Shown: positions 1 to 8,548, numbered from the stretch's first letter. The stretch: DNA of 64,000 nucleotides from Rhodanobacter sp. 7MK24 (GCF_014842995.1 NZ_JACYXL010000005.1:1-64000); one strand, 5' to 3'. Notes: a model not told the origin generated them from the sequence alone. A program made the numbers and translations.

Positions 1-95
1 AGATCGAACGCTGGCGCCGGGAGTACAACGAGGAGCGACCGAAGAAGGCGTTGGGCGGGCTGACACCGGCCGCCTACGCGAAGCAGTTAAAGTAA
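1..95 (+). CDS. IS3-family transposase OrfB, C-terminal fragment (cut by window edge)
   Basis: An open frame entering from the left edge (codons from base 3) encodes about 30 residues and stops at TAA 93-95. It reads IERWRREYNEERPKKALG, then GLTPAAYAKQLK. A YN..RP...L...TP..Y pattern closes the rve/DDE integrase domain of IS3-family OrfB proteins, best matching the IS407-like subgroup. The catalytic residues lie outside the window. It is the 3' end of an insertion sequence whose body is to the left. It abuts a second, differently oriented IS3 transposase remnant, so this is probably a nested or adjacent IS insertion at the outer part of the accessory region. Confidence 0.75.
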   Translation, partial: IERWRREYNEERPKKALGGLTPAAYAKQLK

Positions 96-136
96 CTCCG
101 GACTCTAAACCGACCCGCTACTCAAAGCGGGGGGAC
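96..136 (+). mobile_element. probable right terminus of the left-edge insertion sequence
   Basis: The bases after the OrfB stop have no reading frame of their own until the antisense transposase remnant loses homology near base 135. They contain a small inverted repeat (CCCGCT, six-base loop, AGCGGG). The transposase remnant on the other strand diverges from the family consensus right after its GVQY motif, that is where this segment begins. That is what an IS end inserted into another IS would look like. The exact terminal inverted repeat and target duplication cannot be fixed from one side. Confidence 0.35.
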
Positions 137-653
137 GTCGGTATTGCACGCCCTGATCGGAGTGAATCACCACGCCGGCTTCGGGACGTCGCCGCCAAAT
201 CGCCATCAACAACGCATCCATGGCCAACTCGCGCGCCAGGCTCGATTTCATCGACCAACCGATGACTGCGCGCGAATACAAGTCGATGACCACGGCCAGA
301 TACAGCCAACCTTCGGCCGTTCGTAGGTACGTGATGTCGGTGACCCATGCTCGATCAGGATGCGCCACGTTGAACTGGCGTTGCAGCCGACTGGGCGCGA
401 CGACTGCCGGCTTGCCGCCCTTGTAACGACGACGAAGCGGAGAACGTACGGAACGAAGACCATGTTTGCGCATCAATCGCTCCACACGCTTGCGACTGAT
501 GTGTTCACCGACCTCGGTCAAGTCACAATGCACGTTGCGGCTGCCGTACACACCGCCTGACGCAAGGTAAGACTCTTCGATGTGCACCATCAGGCGAGCA
601 TCTTCCTTGGCGCGTGCTGACAGCGGTTGCTTCAACCATCGGGGGCGTACCAC
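105..653 (-). pseudogene. IS3-family transposase OrfB remnant, truncated at both ends
   Basis: The 182-residue frame carries the HTH_21-like region ([13 protein letters not shown]) and the start of the rve integrase core: the first catalytic Asp in [10 protein letters not shown] and the second in [11 protein letters not shown]. The third catalytic residue (Glu) and the rest of the domain are missing. The frame runs into unrelated residues ([11 protein letters not shown]) where the neighbouring IS end begins. The apparent GTG start is not a natural OrfB start, since the frame opens in the middle of the usual N-terminal region and no OrfA lies upstream. It cannot be catalytically active. It marks past IS activity at the edge of the defence genes. 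Confidence 0.75.
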
Positions 654-689
654 GGAGGAGGGAATTAAGCGACGTCGTATTCACATCGG

Positions 690-1517
690 TTACTCATTGA
701 CAGCCCACCCGGCGTCTTGAAGTAAAAAGGCAAGCGCACTGATCGCCAGCTCTGCATCAAGGCGGGAGACAGGTCGGGTGCCATGACTGGCGGCAGCATT
801 GGCTTTAGCGCGACTATGCAGCTTATTGATCAGATCACCCGCATCGGCAAGTGCATCCTTTTTTTCGGTGCCTAGATACTTCACTAACTTGCCAAGATCG
901 TTCTTACCGCTCTGGATTGAAGCGGGATACATGGCGCTGATTACATGGGAGGCGGCATTCCGGCAGGCATCGATCACGGACTGAGAGGCTTGCACCGATG
1001 CTGCCTCAACCACGACATTGAGCGAACTCACGACATCATGCCTATTGGACTCTGGTATCCCTTCAAGTATTAGCTCGGGAAGCACACCGAACAGTGTCTT
1101 CGACTTGAGCGTGAGAAAGTGCCCTTCGAGGCCGATCCGTTCCGATAGAACAACAATCCAGCGGGAACCGCTACCTTTCTCCCCAAGCTCGATTTCCGTT
1201 CCCGGTGGAATTTGAGTGTCCGCAGTCTTGTAAGCGCGATTCACATTGAAGACATTCGCGGGGTTGCTCAATTCTCGGTTGGGGAAACGCGCTACGCAAT
1301 TCGCATCCCAACCATTACGTAGGTCTCTTTGGAATACTCGGCCACGTCGAATTCGCGTCGCTGAATTGAAATAGTCTTCGTGAAACAATAATTCTTGACC
1401 GGGCGCTCCTTCAGCTACGGAAAGAGGAAGAATCATGGGATTGCCCTGGATTCGTCGCAGCCACGATTCGCTCCCTTCATACCAAAGCCCCTGTGCCTCG
1501 GCAATGAACTGAATCAT
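690..1517 (-). CDS. hypothetical protein with Abi_C/HEPN-like C-terminal domain, putative defence partner
   Basis: This 275-aa protein lies 49 bp downstream of the SIR2 gene on the same strand and is probably cotranscribed with it. The first ~150 residues are not recognised. The C-terminal ~110 residues (VIDACRNAASHVISA, DLGKLVKYL, KANAAASHGTRP, LDAELAISALAFLL) follow the pattern of the abortive-infection C-terminal domain (Abi_C), an all-helical HEPN-related module. The canonical HEPN Rx4-6H motif is not clear: the Arg-to-His spacing here is longer, so nuclease activity is not claimed. Base composition looks less GC-rich than the core genes to the right, in keeping with transfer. Linking it to defence rests on its neighbour and this weak domain resemblance. 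Confidence 0.6.
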   Translation of the reverse strand: MIQFIAEAQGLWYEGSESWLRRIQGNPMILPLSVAEGAPGQELLFHEDYFNSATRIRRGRVFQRDLRNGWDANCVARFPNRELSNPANVFNVNRAYKTADTQIPPGTEIELGEKGSGSRWIVVLSERIGLEGHFLTLKSKTLFGVLPELILEGIPESNRHDVVSSLNVVVEAASVQASQSVIDACRNAASHVISAMYPASIQSGKNDLGKLVKYLGTEKKDALADAGDLINKLHSRAKANAAASHGTRPVSRLDAELAISALAFLLQDAGWAVNE

Positions 1518-1566
1518 ATTGACTCCTTCTCGCCTTTAAGTGCACGTGAAATTGAGTTCATTCATA

Positions 1567-4500
1567 TCACTGTATTTTGCGACGCTCGAGATATTCCAAC
1601 AGAGATCGATAGCGGAAATCAGTATTAGCGCTTGGCCAAGCGTTACCGATGGCAGACAGACAACTCTGCAAATTCATCGGAGCCCATTGCTTCTCCTCAA
1701 TTATCGCATGCAACAAAATTAGAGCATCGCGCGGATACTGATCGCATAAATTCGATTGACTCAGAAGCAGAACAACGTGATCGGGATGATCTAAAGGTTT
1801 TAGCCACGCCTGAACCACACTTAGAACGTCGGGGAAGGCATTCCCTGCTGTAATTGCAAGCTGTGCCAATTGATCAGCAATGGCGGGGGACTCATAGGCA
1901 ACAGATTTCGGCCAGACTCCCTGCCAATATGGCTTAATTCTGTTTGCCCAAAAGATCTCGCGCTGCTCTCCCGCGCCACTTAGCGCGCCGACAAGCGCCC
2001 GTGCTGCTTGTATCAAACCTTCTGGAGGCAACTTTTCAGTGGCGCTCTGAAGCTCGGAATAGGTGAACGTATCAGCAGAATCGAACGCGGCATAAGTGAG
2101 AATGTTGGCGTATTGCCGGCCCCGCTCGCCCAGTTCCGCGTAATGGTTGGCGGTGTCGAGAAATTCTGACTTGAATTTGGCTAAAAGTGGTCTATAGAGC
2201 CTTGGTGACCAGAGAAATCCCTCCCATGCGGCTGCTGCTTCAACTTTGGAGCTTTCCCAAGAAAAGTTAGGTAGCAGATACTGCTCAGTCCACGCTTGAT
2301 CTACGCGGAAGAGTGCGACGACATTCGAGGCCAGAAGTACCCTGGCGCTTAGATATTGCTTGATCGTGATATCACACAAGCTTGAAAAAATTCCCTTTAG
2401 TGACGCCGAAAGGCCTTGGCCATCCTCAAGTGTGTCGCGGAACCAGCAATTTAAAAGTGCCTGCGTGACACGGCCAACAGGATGGTTTATTGCATAAGTC
2501 ATTACTTCCTCTTCAGGAGGCATATCAGGGTAATTCAATGAAAGGACTTGTCGATTTAGACTGAAAAATATTTCGTCTTGACCCAGAAAAACTTTCGATT
2601 GTGCCTCAAGCCACCAGGTGAATTCGCCAGAAATTCCAAGCAATACCTCGTCAGGAACCTTTTGCAACACCCTCGCTAAGTAACGCCAGGATCGGCGCAA
2701 GAAGATCTCAGCACTCCACACCTGCAACGCATCTCGCCAATAATCAGTAGGCCAACTGTCTTCTTTTCCGAGGGCGCCCAGGGCGCAGGCTGCCAGGGGG
2801 AAGTTCTCGCGACAAATATCGCCCCAGTCCGACCGATTAAAAGGCCCCTCAGGGCGAGGGCTCATGAGCCATGTCATAAGCTCGCGACGTCGGCGTGGTG
2901 CTCTTTCCAAAACAAACGGAGACTTGAAGTCTGGGTCCCCGGTTCCGCTCATCCAATGCGAGAATTCGTCCCTATCATCTTCCAACTTCCACGTTGGGTG
3001 GATGGAACTAATTTCTTGAAAACGCTCGGATGCTGTTTGCCCTAACTCCACACCGCCAGAAATGAGTTTCGCCAGATGTAGCCATATGGTGTGCTCCAAA
3101 AGCGCTTGCCATTCTTGCGATTGCAGATCGCTCCTAAACATGTCACGGGGCGGCCCAGCCAAAATGGACGATTCCACTCGAGCTAACTCGGCTGAAGGCA
3201 AGTTTGCTGCAAGAAGCACAAGAGCCCGCATTGTTTCGCGCTGCGTTTCGACTGACCATAGCCACCAACTGTTGTCGCTTAACAACCAGTCAACCCATGT
3301 GTTAGCTAGGTACTCTTTACACTGTGTCGACGCGAAAAGAGCGAGCCGCTTAAACGCTGGATACGGCTGTAACCACCAATCATGTGCAATTCCTGCGGCC
3401 CTAATTGGATTCGTCGCCGCAATTGCCAGCCACGCATCTCTTAGAAGCTCAATAGGTACAACCCAATCACGGAAGCCACGATTTTGCCAATGGGGGCTGA
3501 TGGATGGTAAGTCCCAATGACTGCGGCTACTCTGTTTATCGGCTTCCCCAAGTTCCTGCATCAGATCGAGTGCGTCGCGCAGTGCGATCTTAAAGTCATC
3601 AATGAAATCCGGGAGCACTTCTTGCCAAGCCGGCAATTGCGCCAATTCTTTCGTGACGAGATCGGCATAGTTTGCAGATAGCACGACGTCCCATCCGATG
3701 AAATCTTTCAGCTTCCTTGATGCTTCTTCTACGGTCGATTCTCCCCTCCATCTAAATGGTTCACGCAGTAAAAGCTTTGGCGACAAAAGCGTACGCAATT
3801 CGTAACGCACGCTGGAAGTTGCACCGTCACGTAAAAAAAGATTTTTCCATCGATAGAAATCAGGTTCGTTTTGTTGTGCCCTCACTCGGTCAGAGAGAAC
3901 AAGTCGCCACAAAGTACGCATTTCTTTACTTGGGATTGCATTTGCTGCATTTGATCTTATGTTTTCGAGCTCGGTACTATTACCCCCGGTTTCCAGCTTA
4001 GAGATGTGATCGAGTTGATGCTCCAGAATTGCTTTCAAGTGACTATGAAGGTGTGCGCCGCGCTTAACGAACCACCACAAAAGGGCGGGGTCATTCAAGT
4101 GGCGTGACAGCCACCGCGCGAGGTGGAGCATTACGTCATCCCAAACGCCATCCCTCCTAAAACTCACAACCAGGCTCATCCACGGAGCATGTGTATATGG
4201 CGATGGTCTGCTGATGAGGCTAAATGCAAGCTTCTCATCTAATTGTTGTTTGGGAACGACACCGAAGCGTTCCAAATCAGAGTGGCGATATCGCTCGTCG
4301 CAAAATGGCTCCAGCCACTCGAGTGAAGGTACCGGATTAAGTTCTGCGAAATGCTTTGCGGGAAGGCCTTTGTTGTCACTTAATGCCCATATTAGGCGCC
4401 CTACAAAATCGTCTTGCTTCGTACTAGATAGCGGACGAGCCATTGCATACTGCGCAACAATTTGTTGCTTACCTCGTATTCCGTCACGATACGTTTCTGA

Positions 4501-5370
4501 CCAAGCTTTCAGAGTTTGATGCAGAATCAAATGCTTCTTGTCGTCTGGTGCCACCTCATACAGAATTGGCGTTACGCCCTTGGCCTCCCACTCGATTCGC
4601 TTCTCGGCTTGTTCTCCTGGCTTCGTGTCGCCGAAAGCAAAAGCCTGTGGCGTGACTTCGCCAAGCATCCTGTCGGCAGCTAAAGCATCCATCATGTAAC
4701 GAAGCACGGGATCGTTGATGCTGTAACCCACAAAGCAAACGATGTAGTTTCGGAATAGCTCGCTAACAAATCGCGATGCCCATCGCTCAGTAAGATATGC
4801 GAGACCAAAGTCCCCGCTTGATAGCACCAGGCGATTTAATTGGCTTTCCTCAGACGTCTCCGGTAGCAAGCCATGTAAATAGACAACTCCATTCCAACGA
4901 CTGTTCTTGGGGATTGGAAGAAATGGTGCGGGATAAAGTGGCACCTTGGGCGCTGATTTGCCCATCAAACGAAGGAAGATGCGATCGAAATTCGTTGTCA
5001 CTAGGCGTACAGCATTGTGTCGATCGTGTGCTAGCTCAAGCAACGCTTTGTGAGTATCAGTTGCGCGCTTGAGTCGAAGGTTTGGTTTCAGAACCCTCAT
5101 GAGAGCAGTTCTAACTGCATGCCTGCGACCAGGGTATCGTCGCTCAAGTAGATCCAGAGCTGCGTCGTATTGATATTTACCGAACGCCTCCCGTTCGATA
5201 GGAAGAAATTCTGTATTGAGCTCTTTATATAGCTTTTCAACTAACCCTTTAAAGTCCGGGAGCCCTGCGGGATATGAGATACCAGCGCCGCAGAAGAAAA
5301 TAACGCGCCCCTCTTCATGCGCGAGCAAAAGGGCCTCGGGAATGTCAGGACCGTCCTTGATGAACTGCAT
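1567..5370 (-). CDS. SIR2-domain anti-phage defence protein (Dsr1/DUF4020-like)
   Basis: This is a 1267-aa protein. Residues ~20-230 are a SIR2-type NAD-binding domain: GAGIS at 28-32, AGLPDF at 35-40, TTNFD at 125-129, YLHG with the putative catalytic His166, and VGYSINDP near 214-221. These conserved positions are intact, so NAD hydrolysis is plausible. The other ~1000 residues are long, helical and Trp-rich, with no enzymatic motif I recognise. A SIR2 head on a very long helical tail is the architecture of defence-associated sirtuins; the DUF4020-containing Dsr1 group fits the length best, assigned from memory and not searched. In that family the C-terminal region senses phage and NAD depletion aborts infection. 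The gene sits between IS remnants and an integrase, has lower-GC codon use than the core genes, and leads a probable operon with the Abi_C-like gene. The ATG start places the SIR2 core near the N-terminus as usual. Confidence 0.75.
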   Translation of the reverse strand: MQFIKDGPDIPEALLLAHEEGRVIFFCGAGISYPAGLPDFKGLVEKLYKELNTEFLPIEREAFGKYQYDAALDLLERRYPGRRHAVRTALMRVLKPNLRLKRATDTHKALLELAHDRHNAVRLVTTNFDRIFLRLMGKSAPKVPLYPAPFLPIPKNSRWNGVVYLHGLLPETSEESQLNRLVLSSGDFGLAYLTERWASRFVSELFRNYIVCFVGYSINDPVLRYMMDALAADRMLGEVTPQAFAFGDTKPGEQAEKRIEWEAKGVTPILYEVAPDDKKHLILHQTLKAWSETYRDGIRGKQQIVAQYAMARPLSSTKQDDFVGRLIWALSDNKGLPAKHFAELNPVPSLEWLEPFCDERYRHSDLERFGVVPKQQLDEKLAFSLISRPSPYTHAPWMSLVVSFRRDGVWDDVMLHLARWLSRHLNDPALLWWFVKRGAHLHSHLKAILEHQLDHISKLETGGNSTELENIRSNAANAIPSKEMRTLWRLVLSDRVRAQQNEPDFYRWKNLFLRDGATSSVRYELRTLLSPKLLLREPFRWRGESTVEEASRKLKDFIGWDVVLSANYADLVTKELAQLPAWQEVLPDFIDDFKIALRDALDLMQELGEADKQSSRSHWDLPSISPHWQNRGFRDWVVPIELLRDAWLAIAATNPIRAAGIAHDWWLQPYPAFKRLALFASTQCKEYLANTWVDWLLSDNSWWLWSVETQRETMRALVLLAANLPSAELARVESSILAGPPRDMFRSDLQSQEWQALLEHTIWLHLAKLISGGVELGQTASERFQEISSIHPTWKLEDDRDEFSHWMSGTGDPDFKSPFVLERAPRRRRELMTWLMSPRPEGPFNRSDWGDICRENFPLAACALGALGKEDSWPTDYWRDALQVWSAEIFLRRSWRYLARVLQKVPDEVLLGISGEFTWWLEAQSKVFLGQDEIFFSLNRQVLSLNYPDMPPEEEVMTYAINHPVGRVTQALLNCWFRDTLEDGQGLSASLKGIFSSLCDITIKQYLSARVLLASNVVALFRVDQAWTEQYLLPNFSWESSKVEAAAAWEGFLWSPRLYRPLLAKFKSEFLDTANHYAELGERGRQYANILTYAAFDSADTFTYSELQSATEKLPPEGLIQAARALVGALSGAGEQREIFWANRIKPYWQGVWPKSVAYESPAIADQLAQLAITAGNAFPDVLSVVQAWLKPLDHPDHVVLLLSQSNLCDQYPRDALILLHAIIEEKQWAPMNLQSCLSAIGNAWPSANTDFRYRSLLEYLERRKIQ

Positions 5371-5417
5371 AGGTTTTGCACGTTCCTTTACGCCACGAGG
5401 GCATTGGACACTGAAAT

Positions 5418-5483
5418 GACGGAAGTTAGTCAGTTACGTACAGAACTTGATGGCTCTTGGTGATGTTCAGACGGATTAGTCAG
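5418..5483. repeat. short direct repeats between the SIR2 gene and the integrase 3' end
   Basis: GACGGAAGTTAGTCAG (5418-5433) and GACGGATTAGTCAG (5470-5483) are near-identical direct repeats 52 bp apart. The second overlaps the stop codon of the integrase. They lie in the presumed promoter region of the SIR2 gene, so they could be operator half sites or recombinase arm sites. No function is established. Confidence 0.45.
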
Positions 5484-6565
5484 TCCTCAAGCAGTCGTGC
5501 CGCTGGATTCTCATCCGCCTGTCCAGACTGAAAATACCCGATCACGCTGGATACGGCGCGGTGCTCGGTCATCGCCATGATCGCCGGCAGCGACACCCCT
5601 TGGCGACTTGCCTCGGTCACAAACCCCGAACGCAGGCTGTGTCCACCGAAGTCCCCCTCTAGCGCCGCAAGACGCGCCCGCCGTTGCACGATCTCGCCCA
5701 CAGCAGCCGGGGACAAAGCCGGACCGACTTTGTGTTTCCACAGCCGCCGAAAGATCGCCCCTTCGGAAATCTCGCTGGCGGCCAGCCACGCCTCAAGCGC
5801 GTGAGCGGCGCGCTCGAGAATGGGTTTGTCCGGTGTGGAGGAGGCGGTCACGCCGGCCTGTTGAGTTTTACTGTGCTCCAGCCGATAGATGTAGCCCTGT
5901 GGGCCGATGCGACGCAAGTCACGCAGATCCGCGGCAGCGATCTCGCTGCGCCGGCGGCCGCCGCTCGCAAAGCCGAAGCAGAGCAGGGCGCGGTCACGCA
6001 CCCCTTCGAGCGTGTCATCGCAGGTAGCGAGCATCGCCTCCAGCTCCGCCAACGTAACGGCCGTTTTCTTGTGCGGCCGCTCACCGCGCTTGACCGCCGC
6101 GCGTGCAGCGCGGCTTAGGACGGTACGGATGGCCGGCTGTTCACACGGATTGGTTGCATGTTTGAGGCGATGGGCTGTCGACAGCACAGCCACCCGGTGG
6201 CGAACCGTGGCCAGTGTCCACGGACCCAGCTTGGCTTTCAGTCCTGCAGCAACCAACGCCTGGTCGACAGCGGGTGGCAATTCCCACGCTAATTCACGTT
6301 CGGCCGAGCGCCGCGCCACATGATCGACGACGAACTGCAGCACCGTGGCTTCCGCCACCGGCAGCGTCATGTCAATGCCATAGCGCGCCGCGTGCCATCC
6401 CGCCCAGTAACGCAAGGCGCTGGCGTAGCTCCGTGTGGTGTTCGCGGCAGCCGCTTCGGCAAGCAGTTCGTGCACGGCATGGGCGGCTTGCTCGGCCAGC
6501 TGGATCGGCAGCGCCAAAGCGGAGGCAGGTTGGGCAAGGACAGGGATAGTGGAATTATCATTCAT
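5480..6565 (-). CDS. tyrosine recombinase / integrase
   Basis: This 361-aa protein has the two-domain layout of phage-type integrases. A core-binding N-terminal half (NTTRSYASALRYWAGWHAARYG) precedes a catalytic half with the Arg box (ASGGRRRSEIAA), a conserved Lys region (RLEHSKTQ), the HxxR box (GGHSLRSGF) and the final His...Tyr (MTEHRAVSSVIGYFQ). All catalytic residues appear present. It is divergent from the KfrA-like gene with 104 bp between. Its start codon touches a dif-like sequence (6563-6589), which suggests that it acts on, or sits beside, its own recombination site. It may have mobilised the SIR2 unit that follows it on the same strand. The ATG start at 6565 is supported by the N-terminal length. 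It is neither XerC nor XerD by sequence feel, but works within the same family. Confidence 0.9.
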   Translation of the reverse strand: MNDNSTIPVLAQPASALALPIQLAEQAAHAVHELLAEAAAANTTRSYASALRYWAGWHAARYGIDMTLPVAEATVLQFVVDHVARRSAERELAWELPPAVDQALVAAGLKAKLGPWTLATVRHRVAVLSTAHRLKHATNPCEQPAIRTVLSRAARAAVKRGERPHKKTAVTLAELEAMLATCDDTLEGVRDRALLCFGFASGGRRRSEIAAADLRDLRRIGPQGYIYRLEHSKTQQAGVTASSTPDKPILERAAHALEAWLAASEISEGAIFRRLWKHKVGPALSPAAVGEIVQRRARLAALEGDFGGHSLRSGFVTEASRQGVSLPAIMAMTEHRAVSSVIGYFQSGQADENPAARLLED

Positions 6566-6589
6566 AATATGTAATATACATTACGAAAT
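6563..6589 (-). other. dif-like recombination site overlapping the integrase start (inverted to the dif at 8721)
   Basis: Read on the minus strand from 6589 this begins ATTTCG and continues TAATGTATATTA. It matches the dif site at 8721 over the XerC-side arm and centre, apart from a 2-base gap. The XerD-side arm has diverged. The segment ends at the ATG of the tyrosine recombinase. Its orientation is opposite to that of dif. A half-conserved dif copy is typical of attachment sites of elements that exploit Xer recombination, but it could also serve as a promoter/operator for the divergent genes. Confidence 0.55.
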
Positions 6590-6603
6590 AGGGTGTATAG
6601 CCA

Positions 6604-6622
6604 CGATAATCATCACTTATCG
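6604..6622. promoter_or_regulatory. inverted repeat upstream of kfrA-like gene, possible operator
   Basis: CGATAA and TTATCG are separated by seven bases in the 104-bp divergent region between the integrase and the KfrA-like gene, 48 bp upstream of the latter's ATG. KfrA proteins are known to bind repeats in their own promoter region, so an autoregulatory operator is plausible. No footprinting evidence exists here. Confidence 0.35.
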
Positions 6623-6669
6623 CGAGTACAAAGCCAAGCGGGCAGGGCGCCGATCGAGGAGACCATTCC

Positions 6670-7554
6670 ATGCGCACAGGCATCACCCAGGACCAGGTCA
6701 ACGCGGCCGCGGACACGCTGGTCGCCGCCGGCGACAAACCGACCGTGGAAAAAGTGCGCTCGGCCTTGGGCACCGGCTCGCCGAACACGATCACGCGCAT
6801 GCTGGACACGTGGCGCAATGGGTTGGCGGAGCGCCTGCAGAACGTCCTGCAGCTCCCGGAGCTCCCACCGGAGGCGGGGCAGGCGATGACCGCACTCTGG
6901 CAACTGGCCGTCGAGCACGCTGACCGCCTCCTCCAGAGCCGGATGGCCACGGATCGGGCCACGCTCGCGACGAACGAGGCCCGTCTCGCCGAGGAACGGA
7001 CGCGCTGGGCGGCGACGCTCGCGGAGGCCGAGACGGCCATCGCCCAAGCACGAACACGGCAGGAGCTGGCGGAACACGCCTGCGCCAATCTGGACAGCCA
7101 GCTCCGCGATAGCCACGCTCTTCGGGAGGATTTGATCCAGCAGCGGGATCGGTTGCAGGCACTGGTCGATCGGGTAACCAGTGAGTTCGAGGCCCTCCAA
7201 GCCGATAAAGCCGCCCGCCTCGCCGCCGCAGAGCAGGAACGGGAGCGCACCATGGCGCACGTCCGTGCCGTCGAGGATCGAGCCCATCAGGAAATCGACC
7301 GCGCCCGGCAAGAGACCAAACAATGGCAGCAGCGCCTCGAAGCGGCCGAACGGAGCTATCGTGATGCGGTGCAGGCCCTGGAGGTGCGCTGCGAGGCGCT
7401 ACAGGAACAGTCGCGAAACGCCGAGAAGGAGGTCGCGCGTCTCTCGGGGCACGTCGCGGCGCTCGAAACGTCGCTGGCCAATGCCAGCGCCCGCCCGAAG
7501 GCTAAGCGAGCTCCGCGATCGGCCAGGTCTCCGAAGACCGCCAAGGCCAAGTAA
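6670..7554 (+). CDS. KfrA-like DNA-binding coiled-coil protein
   Basis: This is a 294-aa protein. Residues 1-~110 match the KfrA N-terminal DNA-binding domain (ITQDQVNAAADTLVAAGDKPTVEKVRSALG, then SPNTITRMLDTWR), a helix-turn-helix module of plasmid and island proteins. Residues ~90-270 are a long Ala/Glu/Arg-rich coiled coil, and the tail is strongly basic (RPKAKRAPRSARSPKTAKAK). KfrA of broad-host-range plasmids is a non-specifically condensing, autorepressing DNA-binding protein linked to segregation. On integrated elements KfrA-like genes commonly sit beside a tyrosine recombinase, as here, and may act as an element-specific regulator or accessory recombination factor (inference). A GGAGA Shine-Dalgarno element precedes the ATG by about eight bases. 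It is followed after 48 bp by a small gene on the same strand. Confidence 0.85.
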   Translation: MRTGITQDQVNAAADTLVAAGDKPTVEKVRSALGTGSPNTITRMLDTWRNGLAERLQNVLQLPELPPEAGQAMTALWQLAVEHADRLLQSRMATDRATLATNEARLAEERTRWAATLAEAETAIAQARTRQELAEHACANLDSQLRDSHALREDLIQQRDRLQALVDRVTSEFEALQADKAARLAAAEQERERTMAHVRAVEDRAHQEIDRARQETKQWQQRLEAAERSYRDAVQALEVRCEALQEQSRNAEKEVARLSGHVAALETSLANASARPKAKRAPRSARSPKTAKAK

Positions 7555-7602
7555 CAGACGTGAGGATCATCCACGATCATGAGCGACCGTGAGGGGTACC
7601 GT

Positions 7603-8124
7603 ATGGCTGCCGCGACACCCACGCTTGAGGCAATCGCAGCGCGGCTCGCCGGAGGCTTCATCCATCGTCTGACGCCCTTGTTAGGGACGCCGGCGCGCTT
7701 AATCTGTCCCTCGGACGGGGCGGAGCAGGCGATTGTCGTCGCGATGACGCGAGCTGCAGCCGTACAGGCGATTCCGGCGGAGGTCATCGACTTGCGGCCG
7801 GCGCCTGCCGAGCGATTGGACGCCGTTACGGCGCGACTCGACGGCTGGCAAAGCGAAGCGGCCGATAGTGGTGACCATGTGGTGCAATCACTGCTGATCT
7901 TGCTTGGGTTCGACGCCTTCGGCGACGACACGCAGGATGGGCCCACCTATCCGTTCCGATCCAAATTTCAATTCGACCGGAAATTCCTATGGCTATTCGT
8001 CGGTCGAGACGCCTCCCGTATGCGGTTCCTGTTCGACAGCTACCGGCGTCCGCTGTACCGCGCAGCAGGCGATATCACCCCTGACGACTGGCAACCAAAC
8101 GAGTGCAAAGAACCAGTGGTTTGA
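7603..8124 (+). CDS. hypothetical protein in the KfrA operon
   Basis: The product is 173 aa from the ATG at 7603, which has GAGGGG six bases upstream; an in-frame ATG at 7579 would add eight residues. It is not recognised. The N-terminal half is Ala/Arg-rich with a possible pair of helices. The C-terminal half has a distinctive aromatic run (QSLLILLGFDAFGDD, FQFDRKFLWLFVG, LFDSYRRPLY). There is no signal peptide or membrane span. It follows kfrA closely on the same strand, so the two are probably cotranscribed and the product probably serves the integrated element. Codon use is GC-rich, unlike the SIR2 gene, which suggests the KfrA pair and the SIR2 pair have different histories. Confidence 0.6.
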   Translation: MAAATPTLEAIAARLAGGFIHRLTPLLGTPARLICPSDGAEQAIVVAMTRAAAVQAIPAEVIDLRPAPAERLDAVTARLDGWQSEAADSGDHVVQSLLILLGFDAFGDDTQDGPTYPFRSKFQFDRKFLWLFVGRDASRMRFLFDSYRRPLYRAAGDITPDDWQPNECKEPVV

Positions 8125-8146
8125 GTGCACTAACCCTATCTCCTCT

Positions 8147-8446
8147 TCAGAAGATTGGCGACACGGCTCGACAGATGGAGAGGTGGAGCGCCCTGTACTG
8201 CGCCCGGCTCGGCTGATCCACTAGCTCTATTCCTGGGATCTTCGGAAGAGCAAGGGTTTTCCAAGCCTCCTCGTCTGGCGGCCGACTAGTCAGCACGTTA
8301 GGTGCTAGACATAACTCGTAGTCGACCGCTTGCCCCTCGTCGTCGAATTTGAGTCGGAACCAGATGCGTAAATAGCCTCCGCTTTTACGCTTCACGATAA
8401 TCGAAAAGGGAAATGCGGACGATTCCGTCGAAATCGCTTTGTACAC
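8147..8446 (-). CDS. small hypothetical protein between the KfrA operon and dif
   Basis: A 99-aa frame starting with GTG, convergent with the preceding gene and ending 22 bp from it. The composition looks protein-like (SSAFPFSIIVKRKSGGYLRI, then WFRLKFDDEGQAVDYELCLAP): alternating hydrophobic and charged segments suggesting a beta-rich fold. I do not recognise a family. No strong Shine-Dalgarno sequence is visible. It may be a cargo gene of the dif-associated element, or a decayed gene. Confidence 0.45.
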   Translation of the reverse strand: MYKAISTESSAFPFSIIVKRKSGGYLRIWFRLKFDDEGQAVDYELCLAPNVLTSRPPDEEAWKTLALPKIPGIELVDQPSRAQYRALHLSICRAVSPIF

Positions 8447-8548
8447 TGACCATCTATGAGCGCAGCGGTTGCAACATGAGGACAGTTATCCTCACCAATT
8501 GTGGAGAGTTAGCGCGTTGGCTGGGGACACATCAGGGCGTGCAACAAT

